Below are positions 34,486 to 41,656 of a DNA stretch of 41,656 bases, piece by piece. The stretch is from contig JADFZS010000041.1 of assembly GCA_015232405.1 (NCBI GenBank), positions 1 to 41,656 on the forward strand, written 5' to 3'. The notes below the pieces were generated by a model. The model saw only the letters and a list, made by a program, of their open reading frames with translations. It did not search any database and was not told where the DNA came from. The position numbers were made by a program, and so were the translations under genes. Every line of letters begins with the position of its first letter. Within the stretch, counting starts at the first letter, position 1. The DNA comes from Magnetococcales bacterium (lineage in GTDB: Bacteria; Pseudomonadota; Magnetococcia; Magnetococcales; JADFYX01).

Positions 34486-36777
34486 CTAGAATGCAGCACC
34501 CATGGAAAAATCAAATATACGTGTCTGGTCATTATCTCCCTCAATTAATGGAGTAGCCCAGATCATCTTTAACGGCCCAAAAGGTGAGTTCCAGCTTATG
34601 CCTGCTCCTATAGAGGCCCTAACAGTCTCATCATCCGTTACATCACTGGGTAAATCAGGATCATGAAGGTGAGCAGCATCGGTAAAGATAAAACCACTAA
34701 CACCTTTTTCTGTTAGACCGTATATAGGGAAGATAATTTCAGCATTGGCAAGCTCATACATGGTTCCACCATAGGCCTCGTTCAAGTTTGTTCTTGGGCC
34801 AAGGCCACCACGTTTGAAACCACGGATAGAACCTGTTCCACCTAACTGAAAACGTTCATAAATTGGTAGATCCTCCCCGAGTATTCCTTGGGTATAACCA
34901 ACCCTACCTGTTAAGTGGCCTACCCATTTTTTATTGTCAGATATGGGCCAGTAGAGCTGGTGCTCAGATACCAACCTGGCAAATTTAACATCACCACCAA
35001 GCCCTGAAAAGTCCGTAAATAGTTTATGAATCCTACCGCTGGTTGGAGTCAAGTTGTTATCTACATTATTCCATGATAGAGCATTACTTATCATTGATTG
35101 TAGATAGGGACTGCTATCGGCTTGGGCCTGTATCAATCTTGAGAATGAGGTTCCTGTGTTGTTTACCTCAACCTTGGAGATACGATAGCTGACCGTATTA
35201 TAGAGATTATGGGAAATCGGAAAGCCAAGACGCGCCCCCACGCCAACTCTGTCGGTTTCATAGCTACTTGAAGAGGTTGGCTCTGTTGTCCTTTTAAAAA
35301 TATCAAAACCAGCTGATAAATTTTTACCTAAGAAATATGGTTCAGTAAATGAGAGGTTATAGTTCTGGGTATCGGCAGATAGAGAGAATGATAAAGCCAG
35401 CTTTTGTCCCCGACCCAAAAAGTTATTCTGGGATACACTTGCTGTAGCCAAAAATCCTTCCGCACTAGAATAACCAGCTCCCACAGTGAACGCTCCGGTG
35501 GGTTTCTCCTCCACCTCAATGTTCAGGTCTACTTTGTCTGGGTCTGATGATATTGGATTGGTTATTTTTATATTTTTAAAGAAGTTGAGAGAGTTTATTC
35601 TTGCTCTGGTTCTTCTAAGGTTGGAAGCGGAAAAGATATCACCCTCAACCATGGATACCTTGCGGCGAATTACCTCGTCACGAGTTCTTGTGTTTCCTGA
35701 AATTTTGATGCGGTTAACATAAACCCTGCGTCCTTTGTTGATGTTAAAAGCCAGGTTGACAATTTGTGAGTTGGTATCGGCATCAGTAGCAACATTTATT
35801 TTAAGAAAAGCGTAGCCAAAATCACCAATTCGATCATTTAATTTGTTGATGGAAAACTTGATTTGTTGTCGAGAGTACCACTCGCCTTCGGCAATTGTCA
35901 GCTCTTTATAAAGCTCTTCTTCAGGCAGCTCATCAAAGTTGCCTTGCAGTGTTATGTCACCTAAACGAAATCTTTTTCCCTCTCTAACAGTATGGGTAAC
36001 AATAAATGCACTACGGTCGGGGGTTAGCTCTGCAATGGAGGAGTCTACAGAAACATTTATGTAACCGGCATCAAGATAGATATTTTTTATCTGTGATTGA
36101 TCAAAGTACAGCTTTTCTTGCTCATATGTGTTGTCGTCTGTGTACCAAGAAAGCCAGTCGGTAGCTTGGATCATTAGATCATCAAGTAGTTTTTCGTCAG
36201 ATATATTTTTATTGCCGATAACTCTAACTTCTCTAACCGTTGATTTATCGCCCTCTTTGATTTTAAAAACCAGATTGACCTGATTGTTATCTTTTTTATC
36301 AACCTCGATATCAATTTTGGCAAGAAACATACCTTTGGAACGGTAGGCTTGCTGTAAAAGGGCAAGATCCTGCTTGGTACGAGAGCGAGTATAAATTGTG
36401 TTGGGTTGCAGTTTTATAATCTCTTCTAAATCTTCATCAGAAAGATTTTTATTGCCGCTGAATGTAATATCGTTGACTATTGGGTTTTCTTTGACAACAA
36501 CAACCAGCACATTATCTTCGCGATTAAATGCGATATCTTTAAAATATCCCGTCTCATATAGAGCTTTTACACTGGCTCTAACAGATTTTACGCTGAATTC
36601 ATCACCTTCGGCAAGCTCGATATAACTTAATACTGTATCAGTATCAATACGTTGCGCACCTTCTACACGAATTGAAGCTATTATCTCTTCCGAGTGACCT
36701 TTAGTGGGTAAAACGAGCAAACATACAGTGATTATGAGGGCTGATAAATAACGAGTAATAAGATAAGAAAATTTCAC
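34486..36777 (-). CDS. bamA: Outer membrane protein assembly factor BamA
   Basis: BamA is the core of the machine that folds beta-barrel proteins into the outer membrane. The 763-residue protein has a signal peptide ending near GHSEE, five POTRA domains (about 30-420) and a 16-strand Omp85 barrel. The lid-loop motif appears as GSIRGFKRGGLGPR, with Ile where V is usual in VRGF. The terminal residue is Phe (SMGAAF), as in other BAM substrates. The start codon is GTG (36775-36777) with a weak binding site. A 153-base gap upstream separates it from rseP, so it may have its own promoter. Confidence 0.96.
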   Translation of the reverse strand: MKFSYLITRYLSALIITVCLLVLPTKGHSEEIIASIRVEGAQRIDTDTVLSYIELAEGDEFSVKSVRASVKALYETGYFKDIAFNREDNVLVVVVKENPIVNDITFSGNKNLSDEDLEEIIKLQPNTIYTRSRTKQDLALLQQAYRSKGMFLAKIDIEVDKKDNNQVNLVFKIKEGDKSTVREVRVIGNKNISDEKLLDDLMIQATDWLSWYTDDNTYEQEKLYFDQSQIKNIYLDAGYINVSVDSSIAELTPDRSAFIVTHTVREGKRFRLGDITLQGNFDELPEEELYKELTIAEGEWYSRQQIKFSINKLNDRIGDFGYAFLKINVATDADTNSQIVNLAFNINKGRRVYVNRIKISGNTRTRDEVIRRKVSMVEGDIFSASNLRRTRARINSLNFFKNIKITNPISSDPDKVDLNIEVEEKPTGAFTVGAGYSSAEGFLATASVSQNNFLGRGQKLALSFSLSADTQNYNLSFTEPYFLGKNLSAGFDIFKRTTEPTSSSSYETDRVGVGARLGFPISHNLYNTVSYRISKVEVNNTGTSFSRLIQAQADSSPYLQSMISNALSWNNVDNNLTPTSGRIHKLFTDFSGLGGDVKFARLVSEHQLYWPISDNKKWVGHLTGRVGYTQGILGEDLPIYERFQLGGTGSIRGFKRGGLGPRTNLNEAYGGTMYELANAEIIFPIYGLTEKGVSGFIFTDAAHLHDPDLPSDVTDDETVRASIGAGISWNSPFGPLKMIWATPLIEGDNDQTRIFDFSMGAAF

Positions 36778-36930
36778 GTCTATAAACCTGTTTTGTCTCT
36801 ATTATCTACCCGTAATTTTGATATATCCGGGCTAAGCTTTGACGAATTATTCAATAAAAAATCGCCTTATCCCATCCATGATAACTTTGTTATCGTTAAA
36901 GGGCAAGAAACGTAACGTAGAATATCTAAG
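36778..36930 (-). promoter_or_regulatory. rseP-bamA intergenic region with a dyad
   Basis: This 153-base gap is the largest inside the envelope cluster, so a bamA promoter is plausible here. It contains a perfect six-base dyad GATAAC/GTTATC around TTT at 36880-36894, about 100 bases before the bamA start. No sigma-E-type or housekeeping promoter is clear enough to call. Confidence 0.3.
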
Positions 36931-37998
36931 CTAAGAGAATAATCTCATCAAATCATTTTTCAAAGCATAGACCATAAGAAGTAACAGTAGTGCCATCCCC
37001 ACCTTACTTGCGACTCCTTGAACAGTCTCAGATACCGGACTTCCCTTAATAGCTTCTATCAGGAAAAAGAAAAGATGACCACCATCTAAAATTGGGATTG
37101 GAAGAAGATTTAGTATACCCAAGTTTATCGATATCAATGCCATAAAAAACAACAGGTTGCTTGTTCCTTGCTCTGCAGTTTTCCCTGCCATTTCAGCAAT
37201 CATCAGAGGACCGCCTATCTGATCTGGGGAGACCACCCTGGTGAGTAGTTTCCAGATACTGGTAACAGTCAGGTCTATCATGCGCCAACTCTGCACCACC
37301 CCCATCTCAATGGCCTCTGCAATAGAGTGATGTACCACTCTTCTCTCGTTGCTAGGGGCAATACCTATCAAAGGAAATTTGACCATTTCGCCAAAGATAT
37401 TCGGAACCTCTTTTACTTGGGGAGAGATTGTAAGCTGAAAAGCCTTGTTTTCTCTCTCAATAGTAAACATCAAAGGGCTGCCATCAGAAGCCTTGATGGT
37501 TTTACTTAACTTATCCCAACTATCAATGGGTTCGTCACCTATGTATGTTATGCGGTCTCCTGCCTTCATTCCGGCCTGTGCTGCTGGCATATCAGGGGTA
37601 ACAGCTCCTACGGTGGGTAGTGTTTGTCCCACACCAACCATAAAGGCAATTATCAGGGCAACTACAGCAAAAACAAAATTAAATGCTGGGCCAGCAAAGA
37701 CAATGGCAAACCTCTGCCATACATTTTGTGTGGCAAAAGAGTATTTAAGATCCTCTTTTGCTATGGGTGTCTCATCATCATGGGCTTCACCAAGCATTTT
37801 TACATAACCACCAAGAGGAATGGCAGAAACTTGATACTGGGTTCCGGTCTTGTCTTTCCAACCACCAAGACGGGGACCAAATCCCAGTGAGAAGACCAGA
37901 ACTCTAACTCCAAAGAATCGGGCCACCAAAAAATGGCCCAACTCATGGACAAATATTAATACACCGAGGACAACAAGTGCCCAGAACGTGGTCATCAT
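36931..37998 (-). CDS. rseP: RIP metalloprotease RseP
   Basis: RseP is the site-2 zinc protease of the inner membrane that cleaves anti-sigma factors and leftover signal peptides. The 355-residue protein has the zinc motif HELGH (residues 18-22) in its first membrane segment, an FVFAVVALIIAF segment, one PDZ domain (about 125-200, GVGQTLPTVGAVTPDMPAAQ onward) and the third ligand in LPIPILDGGHLFF near residue 305. It is shorter than E. coli RseP, which has two PDZ domains. dxr ends six bases upstream. Confidence 0.95.
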   Translation of the reverse strand: MMTTFWALVVLGVLIFVHELGHFLVARFFGVRVLVFSLGFGPRLGGWKDKTGTQYQVSAIPLGGYVKMLGEAHDDETPIAKEDLKYSFATQNVWQRFAIVFAGPAFNFVFAVVALIIAFMVGVGQTLPTVGAVTPDMPAAQAGMKAGDRITYIGDEPIDSWDKLSKTIKASDGSPLMFTIERENKAFQLTISPQVKEVPNIFGEMVKFPLIGIAPSNERRVVHHSIAEAIEMGVVQSWRMIDLTVTSIWKLLTRVVSPDQIGGPLMIAEMAGKTAEQGTSNLLFFMALISINLGILNLLPIPILDGGHLFFFLIEAIKGSPVSETVQGVASKVGMALLLLLMVYALKNDLMRLFS

Positions 37999-38004
37999 GA
38001 TTGA

Positions 38005-39216
38005 TTACTCTTTTTTATGTTTTCGTGAAATCCAATTTGCAGCCAATTCTCTGGCTTCACGGTCTATTTTCATTACATCGGTAACAGAAGCTGGTTTAAC
38101 CAGAGCTGTTTTTTCCATGGTCCACTCTATTAGACGGGGAATATCCAAAAATTCAATTTTATTTTCTAAAAAAGCCTCAACAGCTACTTCGTTTGCTGCA
38201 TTAAGGGTTGCTGGCGCACTTTTACCTGTTGTTAAAGCTTTAAAAGCTAAATGCAAACAGGGGAAATCTTCTTCATCAGGTGCTGGAAAAAAATTTAACT
38301 TACCAATTTTAACCAAATCAAGTGTAGCAACACAAGTTTCTACCCGTTTAGGCCAAGACATGGCAACTGCGATAGGTGTACGCATGTCTGGCACGCCAAG
38401 TTGTGCCACAACAGAACCATCTTTAAACGAAACCATGGAGTGGATAATACTTTCTGGATGTATCACCACCTTTATCTGATCTGCTGGTATTCCAAAAAGG
38501 TAATATGCCTCAATAACCTCCAACCCTTTATTCATCAATGTGGCAGAGTCTATGGTTATTTTACGTCCCATGCTCCAGTTGGGGTGGGCGAGAGCTTGAG
38601 ATTGGGAAACATGTTGCAATTTCTCTCTAGTCCAGCCCACAAAAGGTCCACCAGAGGCGGTTAGGGTTATATGGCTGATCTCTTGTAAATACTCTTTGGT
38701 AAGAGTCGGTTGTATGGTCTGGGTTTGACCGTTAAACAGTGCTTGAAAAATTGCGCTGTGCTCAGAGTCAACAGGGATTAAAGTGACTCCAGCATGGGCA
38801 ATGGCATCCATGAATAGCTCACCAGCCATGACCAGACACTCTTTATTGGCAAGGGCAATATTTTTTCCTGCCTTTATTGCGGCTAATGTTGGTTCCAGAC
38901 CTGCTGCTCCTACTATGGCAGATACCGTCTGGACAGCTGACGACCAACTGGCAATTTTTTTTACGCCTTCGTTACCTGATAAAACAACAATATCCAATCC
39001 TTCCAAGGCTGATTTAAGTTCTGGATATTGGCTCTCATCCCAAATTGCAACCGCCTCTGGTTTGAATTTTTTTGCCTGTTCTATCAACAGAGCAACATTG
39101 CGACCAGCAGAAATCGCCACAACTGCAAATTTTTCCGGATTTGCAGACACTACATCCAATGTGTTGACGCCAATTGAACCTGTGGAGCCAAGTAGAGATA
39201 TTTTCTTAACCGGCAA
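38005..39216 (-). CDS. dxr: 1-deoxy-D-xylulose 5-phosphate reductoisomerase
   Basis: Dxr makes MEP in the non-mevalonate isoprenoid pathway, feeding the undecaprenyl synthase encoded upstream. The protein has the NADPH motif LLGSTGSIGVNTLDVV at its start, the catalytic PVDSEHSAIFQAL segment, SGGPF, and TIDSATLMNKGLEVIEAYYLF. I chose the TTG at 39216 (403 residues) because GGGGAG lies eight bases upstream and the N-terminus then fits the family. A TTG at 39249 is also in frame but lacks a binding site and would add eleven residues inside cdsA. The chosen start overlaps cdsA by eleven bases. Confidence 0.94.
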   Translation of the reverse strand: MPVKKISLLGSTGSIGVNTLDVVSANPEKFAVVAISAGRNVALLIEQAKKFKPEAVAIWDESQYPELKSALEGLDIVVLSGNEGVKKIASWSSAVQTVSAIVGAAGLEPTLAAIKAGKNIALANKECLVMAGELFMDAIAHAGVTLIPVDSEHSAIFQALFNGQTQTIQPTLTKEYLQEISHITLTASGGPFVGWTREKLQHVSQSQALAHPNWSMGRKITIDSATLMNKGLEVIEAYYLFGIPADQIKVVIHPESIIHSMVSFKDGSVVAQLGVPDMRTPIAVAMSWPKRVETCVATLDLVKIGKLNFFPAPDEEDFPCLHLAFKALTTGKSAPATLNAANEVAVEAFLENKIEFLDIPRLIEWTMEKTALVKPASVTDVMKIDREARELAANWISRKHKKE

Positions 39217-40030
39217 AGGAGGTTCTCCCCATTGATGTGGATGTATCAATCCAGATCAATAAAATGTAAAATACTGGTGCAGCAAAAAGAACACTATCCA
39301 ATCTATCCAACAATCCCCCGTGGCCTGGAATCAAATTACCAGAATCTTTTATACCAGATTCCCGTTTAAGTAGGGACTCTGCCAAATCTCCCAACTGCCC
39401 AGCCAACGATAAAAATAGACCAATAAGAATAGCTTGCCAATATGGAAAAGCAAAGGAGAATAAGATGTTACCTGCCAAGCTTACCAATATTCCGCCAAGA
39501 CACCCACCATAAAAACCTACCCATGTCTTGCCAGGGCTAAGTCTTGGAGCCAGTTTTCTTTTGCCAAAAAATTTACCGGAAAAATAAGCACCTGAATCTG
39601 TAGCCCAGATTATCAAAAGTAGAAACACCAAAAAATGTCCACCAAGGTCGGACTTGATTTTAATAAGTAAAATCAATGGTATGGTGCAATATATCAGGCC
39701 AGCAAAGTCAACACTCCATGCTGCTATAACAGGTTTGTCTGGTTTATAATTCAGAACCCTATATGAGATCATACTAAAAAGAACCAGAGCGATAAAAGGC
39801 AGGGTGTACTCCTCCATACCGCTATAAACCACCAGCATAACAGACCAAGCAAGCAGAGTCTGGCTTACTAACTTTGCTTTATCAACGCCACCATTAAGAC
39901 CTTGCCACTCATACAGTAAACCAGCCGCTACTGGTAGCATAAATAGAAAAAAATAGAGTTTTGATCCGTATAAAATGAGGTAGATAAGCGGTGGGGCTAG
40001 AACAACTGCTGACAAAATCCTTACAAACAT
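39206..40030 (-). CDS. cdsA: Phosphatidate cytidylyltransferase
   Basis: CdsA makes CDP-diacylglycerol, the precursor of all phospholipids. The 274-residue integral membrane protein has about eight hydrophobic segments and the family signature near the C-terminus: SLLKRESGIKDSGNLIPGHG followed by GLLDRLDS. WATDSGAYFSGKFFGKRKL lies about 80 residues before it. Its ATG overlaps the uppS stop by one base, and its end overlaps dxr, so these three are translated as a unit. Confidence 0.96.
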   Translation of the reverse strand: MFVRILSAVVLAPPLIYLILYGSKLYFFLFMLPVAAGLLYEWQGLNGGVDKAKLVSQTLLAWSVMLVVYSGMEEYTLPFIALVLFSMISYRVLNYKPDKPVIAAWSVDFAGLIYCTIPLILLIKIKSDLGGHFLVFLLLIIWATDSGAYFSGKFFGKRKLAPRLSPGKTWVGFYGGCLGGILVSLAGNILFSFAFPYWQAILIGLFLSLAGQLGDLAESLLKRESGIKDSGNLIPGHGGLLDRLDSVLFAAPVFYILLIWIDTSTSMGRTSFAG

Positions 40031-40749
40031 TATTTCGATGCCCCAAACCTTCGCTCTCGTTTGCCAAATTCTTCAATAGCTTCTTTAAGATGGGTAGCGT
40101 TGAACTCCGGCCAGTAGATAGGTAAAAATACCATTTCCGAGTAGGCCAGCTGCCAGAGGAGAAAGTTGCTCACTCGTTGGTCCCCTCCGGTTCGAATCCA
40201 GAGGTCAGGGTCATCAATGCCACCCGTGGTTAGATGTTGCGAAAATATATCTTCGTCTATATCTTCCGGCTTTAGTTTGCCATCCAAGACTTTTTGTGCC
40301 AACAGTCGAGAGGCATCAACCAGCTCTTGGCGACCGCCGTAATTAAGAGCAATGTTAAACAGAAGTTTGTCGTTGTTTTTTGTTTGCTCTTCCAGTTCGG
40401 AAACCAGCACCTGTATATTCTCAGGTAGTTGGCCGATTCTGCCCAATGCTTTAAAACGTACCCCCTCAGAGACCAGTTCATCCATCTCTTTTCTTAGGTG
40501 AAGGGCCAGCAGACCCATCAAAGCAGAGACCTCTTCCTTTGATCTGTTCCAGTTTTCTGAAGAGAAGGTGTAAAGGGTAACTATGGGGATTTTAATATCA
40601 AGACATGCTTCAATGGTGCGTCGAACCGCTTTAACACCACGGCGGTGTCCTTCAAGGCTTGGCAAAAAGTGCGATCTAGCCCAGCGACGATTGCCATCCA
40701 TGACAATTGCTATATGACGGGGTAATTCTGTTGTTTTAGGGGGCTTCAT
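40030..40749 (-). CDS. uppS: Isoprenyl transferase (undecaprenyl diphosphate synthase)
   Basis: UppS builds the C55 lipid carrier for peptidoglycan and O-antigen by adding isopentenyl units in cis. The 239-residue protein has catalytic D18 in IVMDGNRRWARS, the GHRRGVKAVRR motif, TLYTFSSENWNRSKEEV and the terminal ELVSEGVRF and WIRTGGDQRVSNFLLWQLAYSE region cut by short loops, all standard. The ATG has only a distant GGAG. It follows frr after 55 bases. Confidence 0.96.
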   Translation of the reverse strand: MKPPKTTELPRHIAIVMDGNRRWARSHFLPSLEGHRRGVKAVRRTIEACLDIKIPIVTLYTFSSENWNRSKEEVSALMGLLALHLRKEMDELVSEGVRFKALGRIGQLPENIQVLVSELEEQTKNNDKLLFNIALNYGGRQELVDASRLLAQKVLDGKLKPEDIDEDIFSQHLTTGGIDDPDLWIRTGGDQRVSNFLLWQLAYSEMVFLPIYWPEFNATHLKEAIEEFGKRERRFGASK

Positions 40750-40804
40750 GAAAAATTAGCTATTCTCCAATAGGGGCGCAGAAAAAAAAATAACTGCGTA
40801 CCTT

Positions 40805-41359
40805 TTATACCTGCATCACATCAGCTTCTTTTTGGGCTACAGACTCTTCAACCAACTTGATTTTGGCATCTGTTATCTCTTGCACATCTTTTTCCAGCTG
40901 GCGAAGATCATCTTGTGATATATCTTTACTTTTTTCCATTTTTTTGAATTGATCAATTCCATCACGACGTATATTGCGAATGGCAATTTTGGACTGTTCC
41001 CCATATTTATGGACAATCTTAACCAGATCACGACGACGTTCTTCAGTTAGTTCCGGTAGTGGAACACGAATTAAAATACCATCGCTCATTGGGTTTAAAC
41101 CGAGGTCAGAATCCCTGATACCTTTTTCAATCGCTTTTACTGTTGACTTATCCCAAGGCTGCACAGTGATCATTCTTGGTTCAGGGACATTAAGAGCAGC
41201 AACTTGATTTATGGGGGTAGGGGAGCCATAAACTTCAACTAGCACATTCTCCAAAAGCGAAGTGGTGGCACGTCCAGTACGTATGGTATTTAGCTCCTCT
41301 TTAAGAGCTTCGATGCTTTTTTCCATACGCTGACTTAGGGCTTTAATATCAGTGTCCAT
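40805..41359 (-). CDS. frr: Ribosome recycling factor
   Basis: RRF splits the post-termination ribosome together with EF-G. The 184-residue protein matches the family length and pattern: [20 protein letters not shown] in the first helix, [42 protein letters not shown] and the terminal coiled helices ending in VMQV-like residues. A GGGAG site lies six bases before the ATG. Its start overlaps the end of pyrH by eleven bases. Confidence 0.97.
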   Translation of the reverse strand: MDTDIKALSQRMEKSIEALKEELNTIRTGRATTSLLENVLVEVYGSPTPINQVAALNVPEPRMITVQPWDKSTVKAIEKGIRDSDLGLNPMSDGILIRVPLPELTEERRRDLVKIVHKYGEQSKIAIRNIRRDGIDQFKKMEKSKDISQDDLRQLEKDVQEITDAKIKLVEESVAQKEADVMQV

Positions 41360-41656
41360 CTTTCTCTCCCATAATCAGGGTGCTACGCTTGTCACTGCCT
41401 CCCAGCAGTTCAAGCAGACTTCCCCTTTCCAAAATTGAAAAAACCATGACCGGAATATTGTTGTCACGACATAAAGTTATGGCTGTGAGATCCATAACCT
41501 TAAGATTTTCAGCGAACACCTTATCATAAGTTAGTTGAGAATATCGAATGGCATTTGGATCTTTTTTTGGATCAGATGAGTAAACCCCGTCAACTTTTGT
41601 CCCTTTTAACAAGCAATCAGCACCAATTTCAGCAGCTCTTAAGCTAGCAGCAGTAT
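41349..41656 (-). CDS. pyrH: UMP kinase, C-terminal part (truncated by window edge)
   Basis: The frame is open to the right edge, so only the last 101 or so complete codons are seen. The visible part reads [20 protein letters not shown] and [13 protein letters not shown], followed by [24 protein letters not shown] and [14 protein letters not shown]. This is the C-terminal half of bacterial PyrH, which phosphorylates UMP. The pyrH-frr-uppS-cdsA order is the usual one. The N-terminus lies outside the window. Confidence 0.94.
   Translation of the reverse strand, partial: TAASLRAAEIGADCLLKGTKVDGVYSSDPKKDPNAIRYSQLTYDKVFAENLKVMDLTAITLCRDNNIPVMVFSILERGSLLELLGGSDKRSTLIMGEKDGH

Noticed and set aside
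37850-38479. 209-codon plus-strand frame opposite rseP and dxr
   Set aside because: It spans the junction of two firmly identified minus-strand genes, and its translation resembles no protein family.
1-41656. Search for CRISPR arrays, tRNA or rRNA genes, insertion sequences, integrases and toxin-antitoxin pairs
   Set aside because: No regularly spaced repeats, tRNA-like folds, transposase frames or paired small genes were seen; gene content is core chromosomal.

Overview
This is a 41.7 kb stretch of ordinary bacterial chromosome, densely packed with protein genes. I see no rRNA, tRNA, CRISPR array, insertion sequence or prophage, and no gap over about 250 bases without a gene. The organism is Gram-negative: the window encodes lipid A synthesis, BamA, Skp, LolA and RseP. 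The combination of LpxI (rather than LpxH), the pyrH-to-lpxB cluster, an AddAB-like nuclease-helicase pair and a DUF3683 dehydrogenase suggests a proteobacterium, perhaps a deep-branching lineage near the Alpha-, Magnetococcia or Zetaproteobacteria. The DNA is visibly AT-leaning. The lineage is an inference and I cannot name a species.

Bases 1-8141, mostly plus strand. A truncated unknown gene ends at 254 and an unknown minus-strand gene (283-798) converges on it. Then come lolA, yajQ, rimO, rarA and crcB. Two sugar-nucleotide genes follow: a UDP-N-acetylhexosamine dehydrogenase (wbpA-like) and a bifunctional mannose-1-phosphate guanylyltransferase/isomerase (algA-like). They should feed a surface polysaccharide.

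Bases 8142-21936. An ExeA-like ATPase with a periplasmic SPOR domain converges on a secreted TPR/peptidoglycan-binding protein, so two wall-binding proteins sit back to back. An overlapping AddB-like/AddA-like pair for double-strand break repair and a LOG-family protein follow. Next is a tRNA nucleotidyltransferase-family gene on the minus strand whose catalytic DxD motif reads DxN. The last gene here is mtaB. Its 3' end carries three perfect DnaA-box 9-mers in 35 bases, two of them forming a hairpin.

Bases 21978-41656, all minus strand. In transcription order this is the classic envelope cluster: pyrH (cut by the window edge), frr, uppS, cdsA, dxr, rseP, bamA, skp, fabZ, lpxA, lpxI, a Gfo/Idh oxidoreductase and lpxB. 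It is followed by a thioredoxin, a 1282-residue FAD/Fe-S dehydrogenase, pepN and a PilZ protein. Many junctions overlap or are only a few bases apart, which suggests long co-transcribed units. Two points stand out: lpxD is absent from its usual place between skp and fabZ, and the oxidoreductase between lpxI and lpxB resembles the situation of GnnA in organisms with 3-amino lipid A.

I found no convincing wholly new multi-gene system. The best leads are the DnaA-box cluster, the altered nucleotidyltransferase active site, the oxidoreductase in the lipid A operon, and the SPOR-tailed ExeA-like ATPase with its peptidoglycan-binding neighbour.
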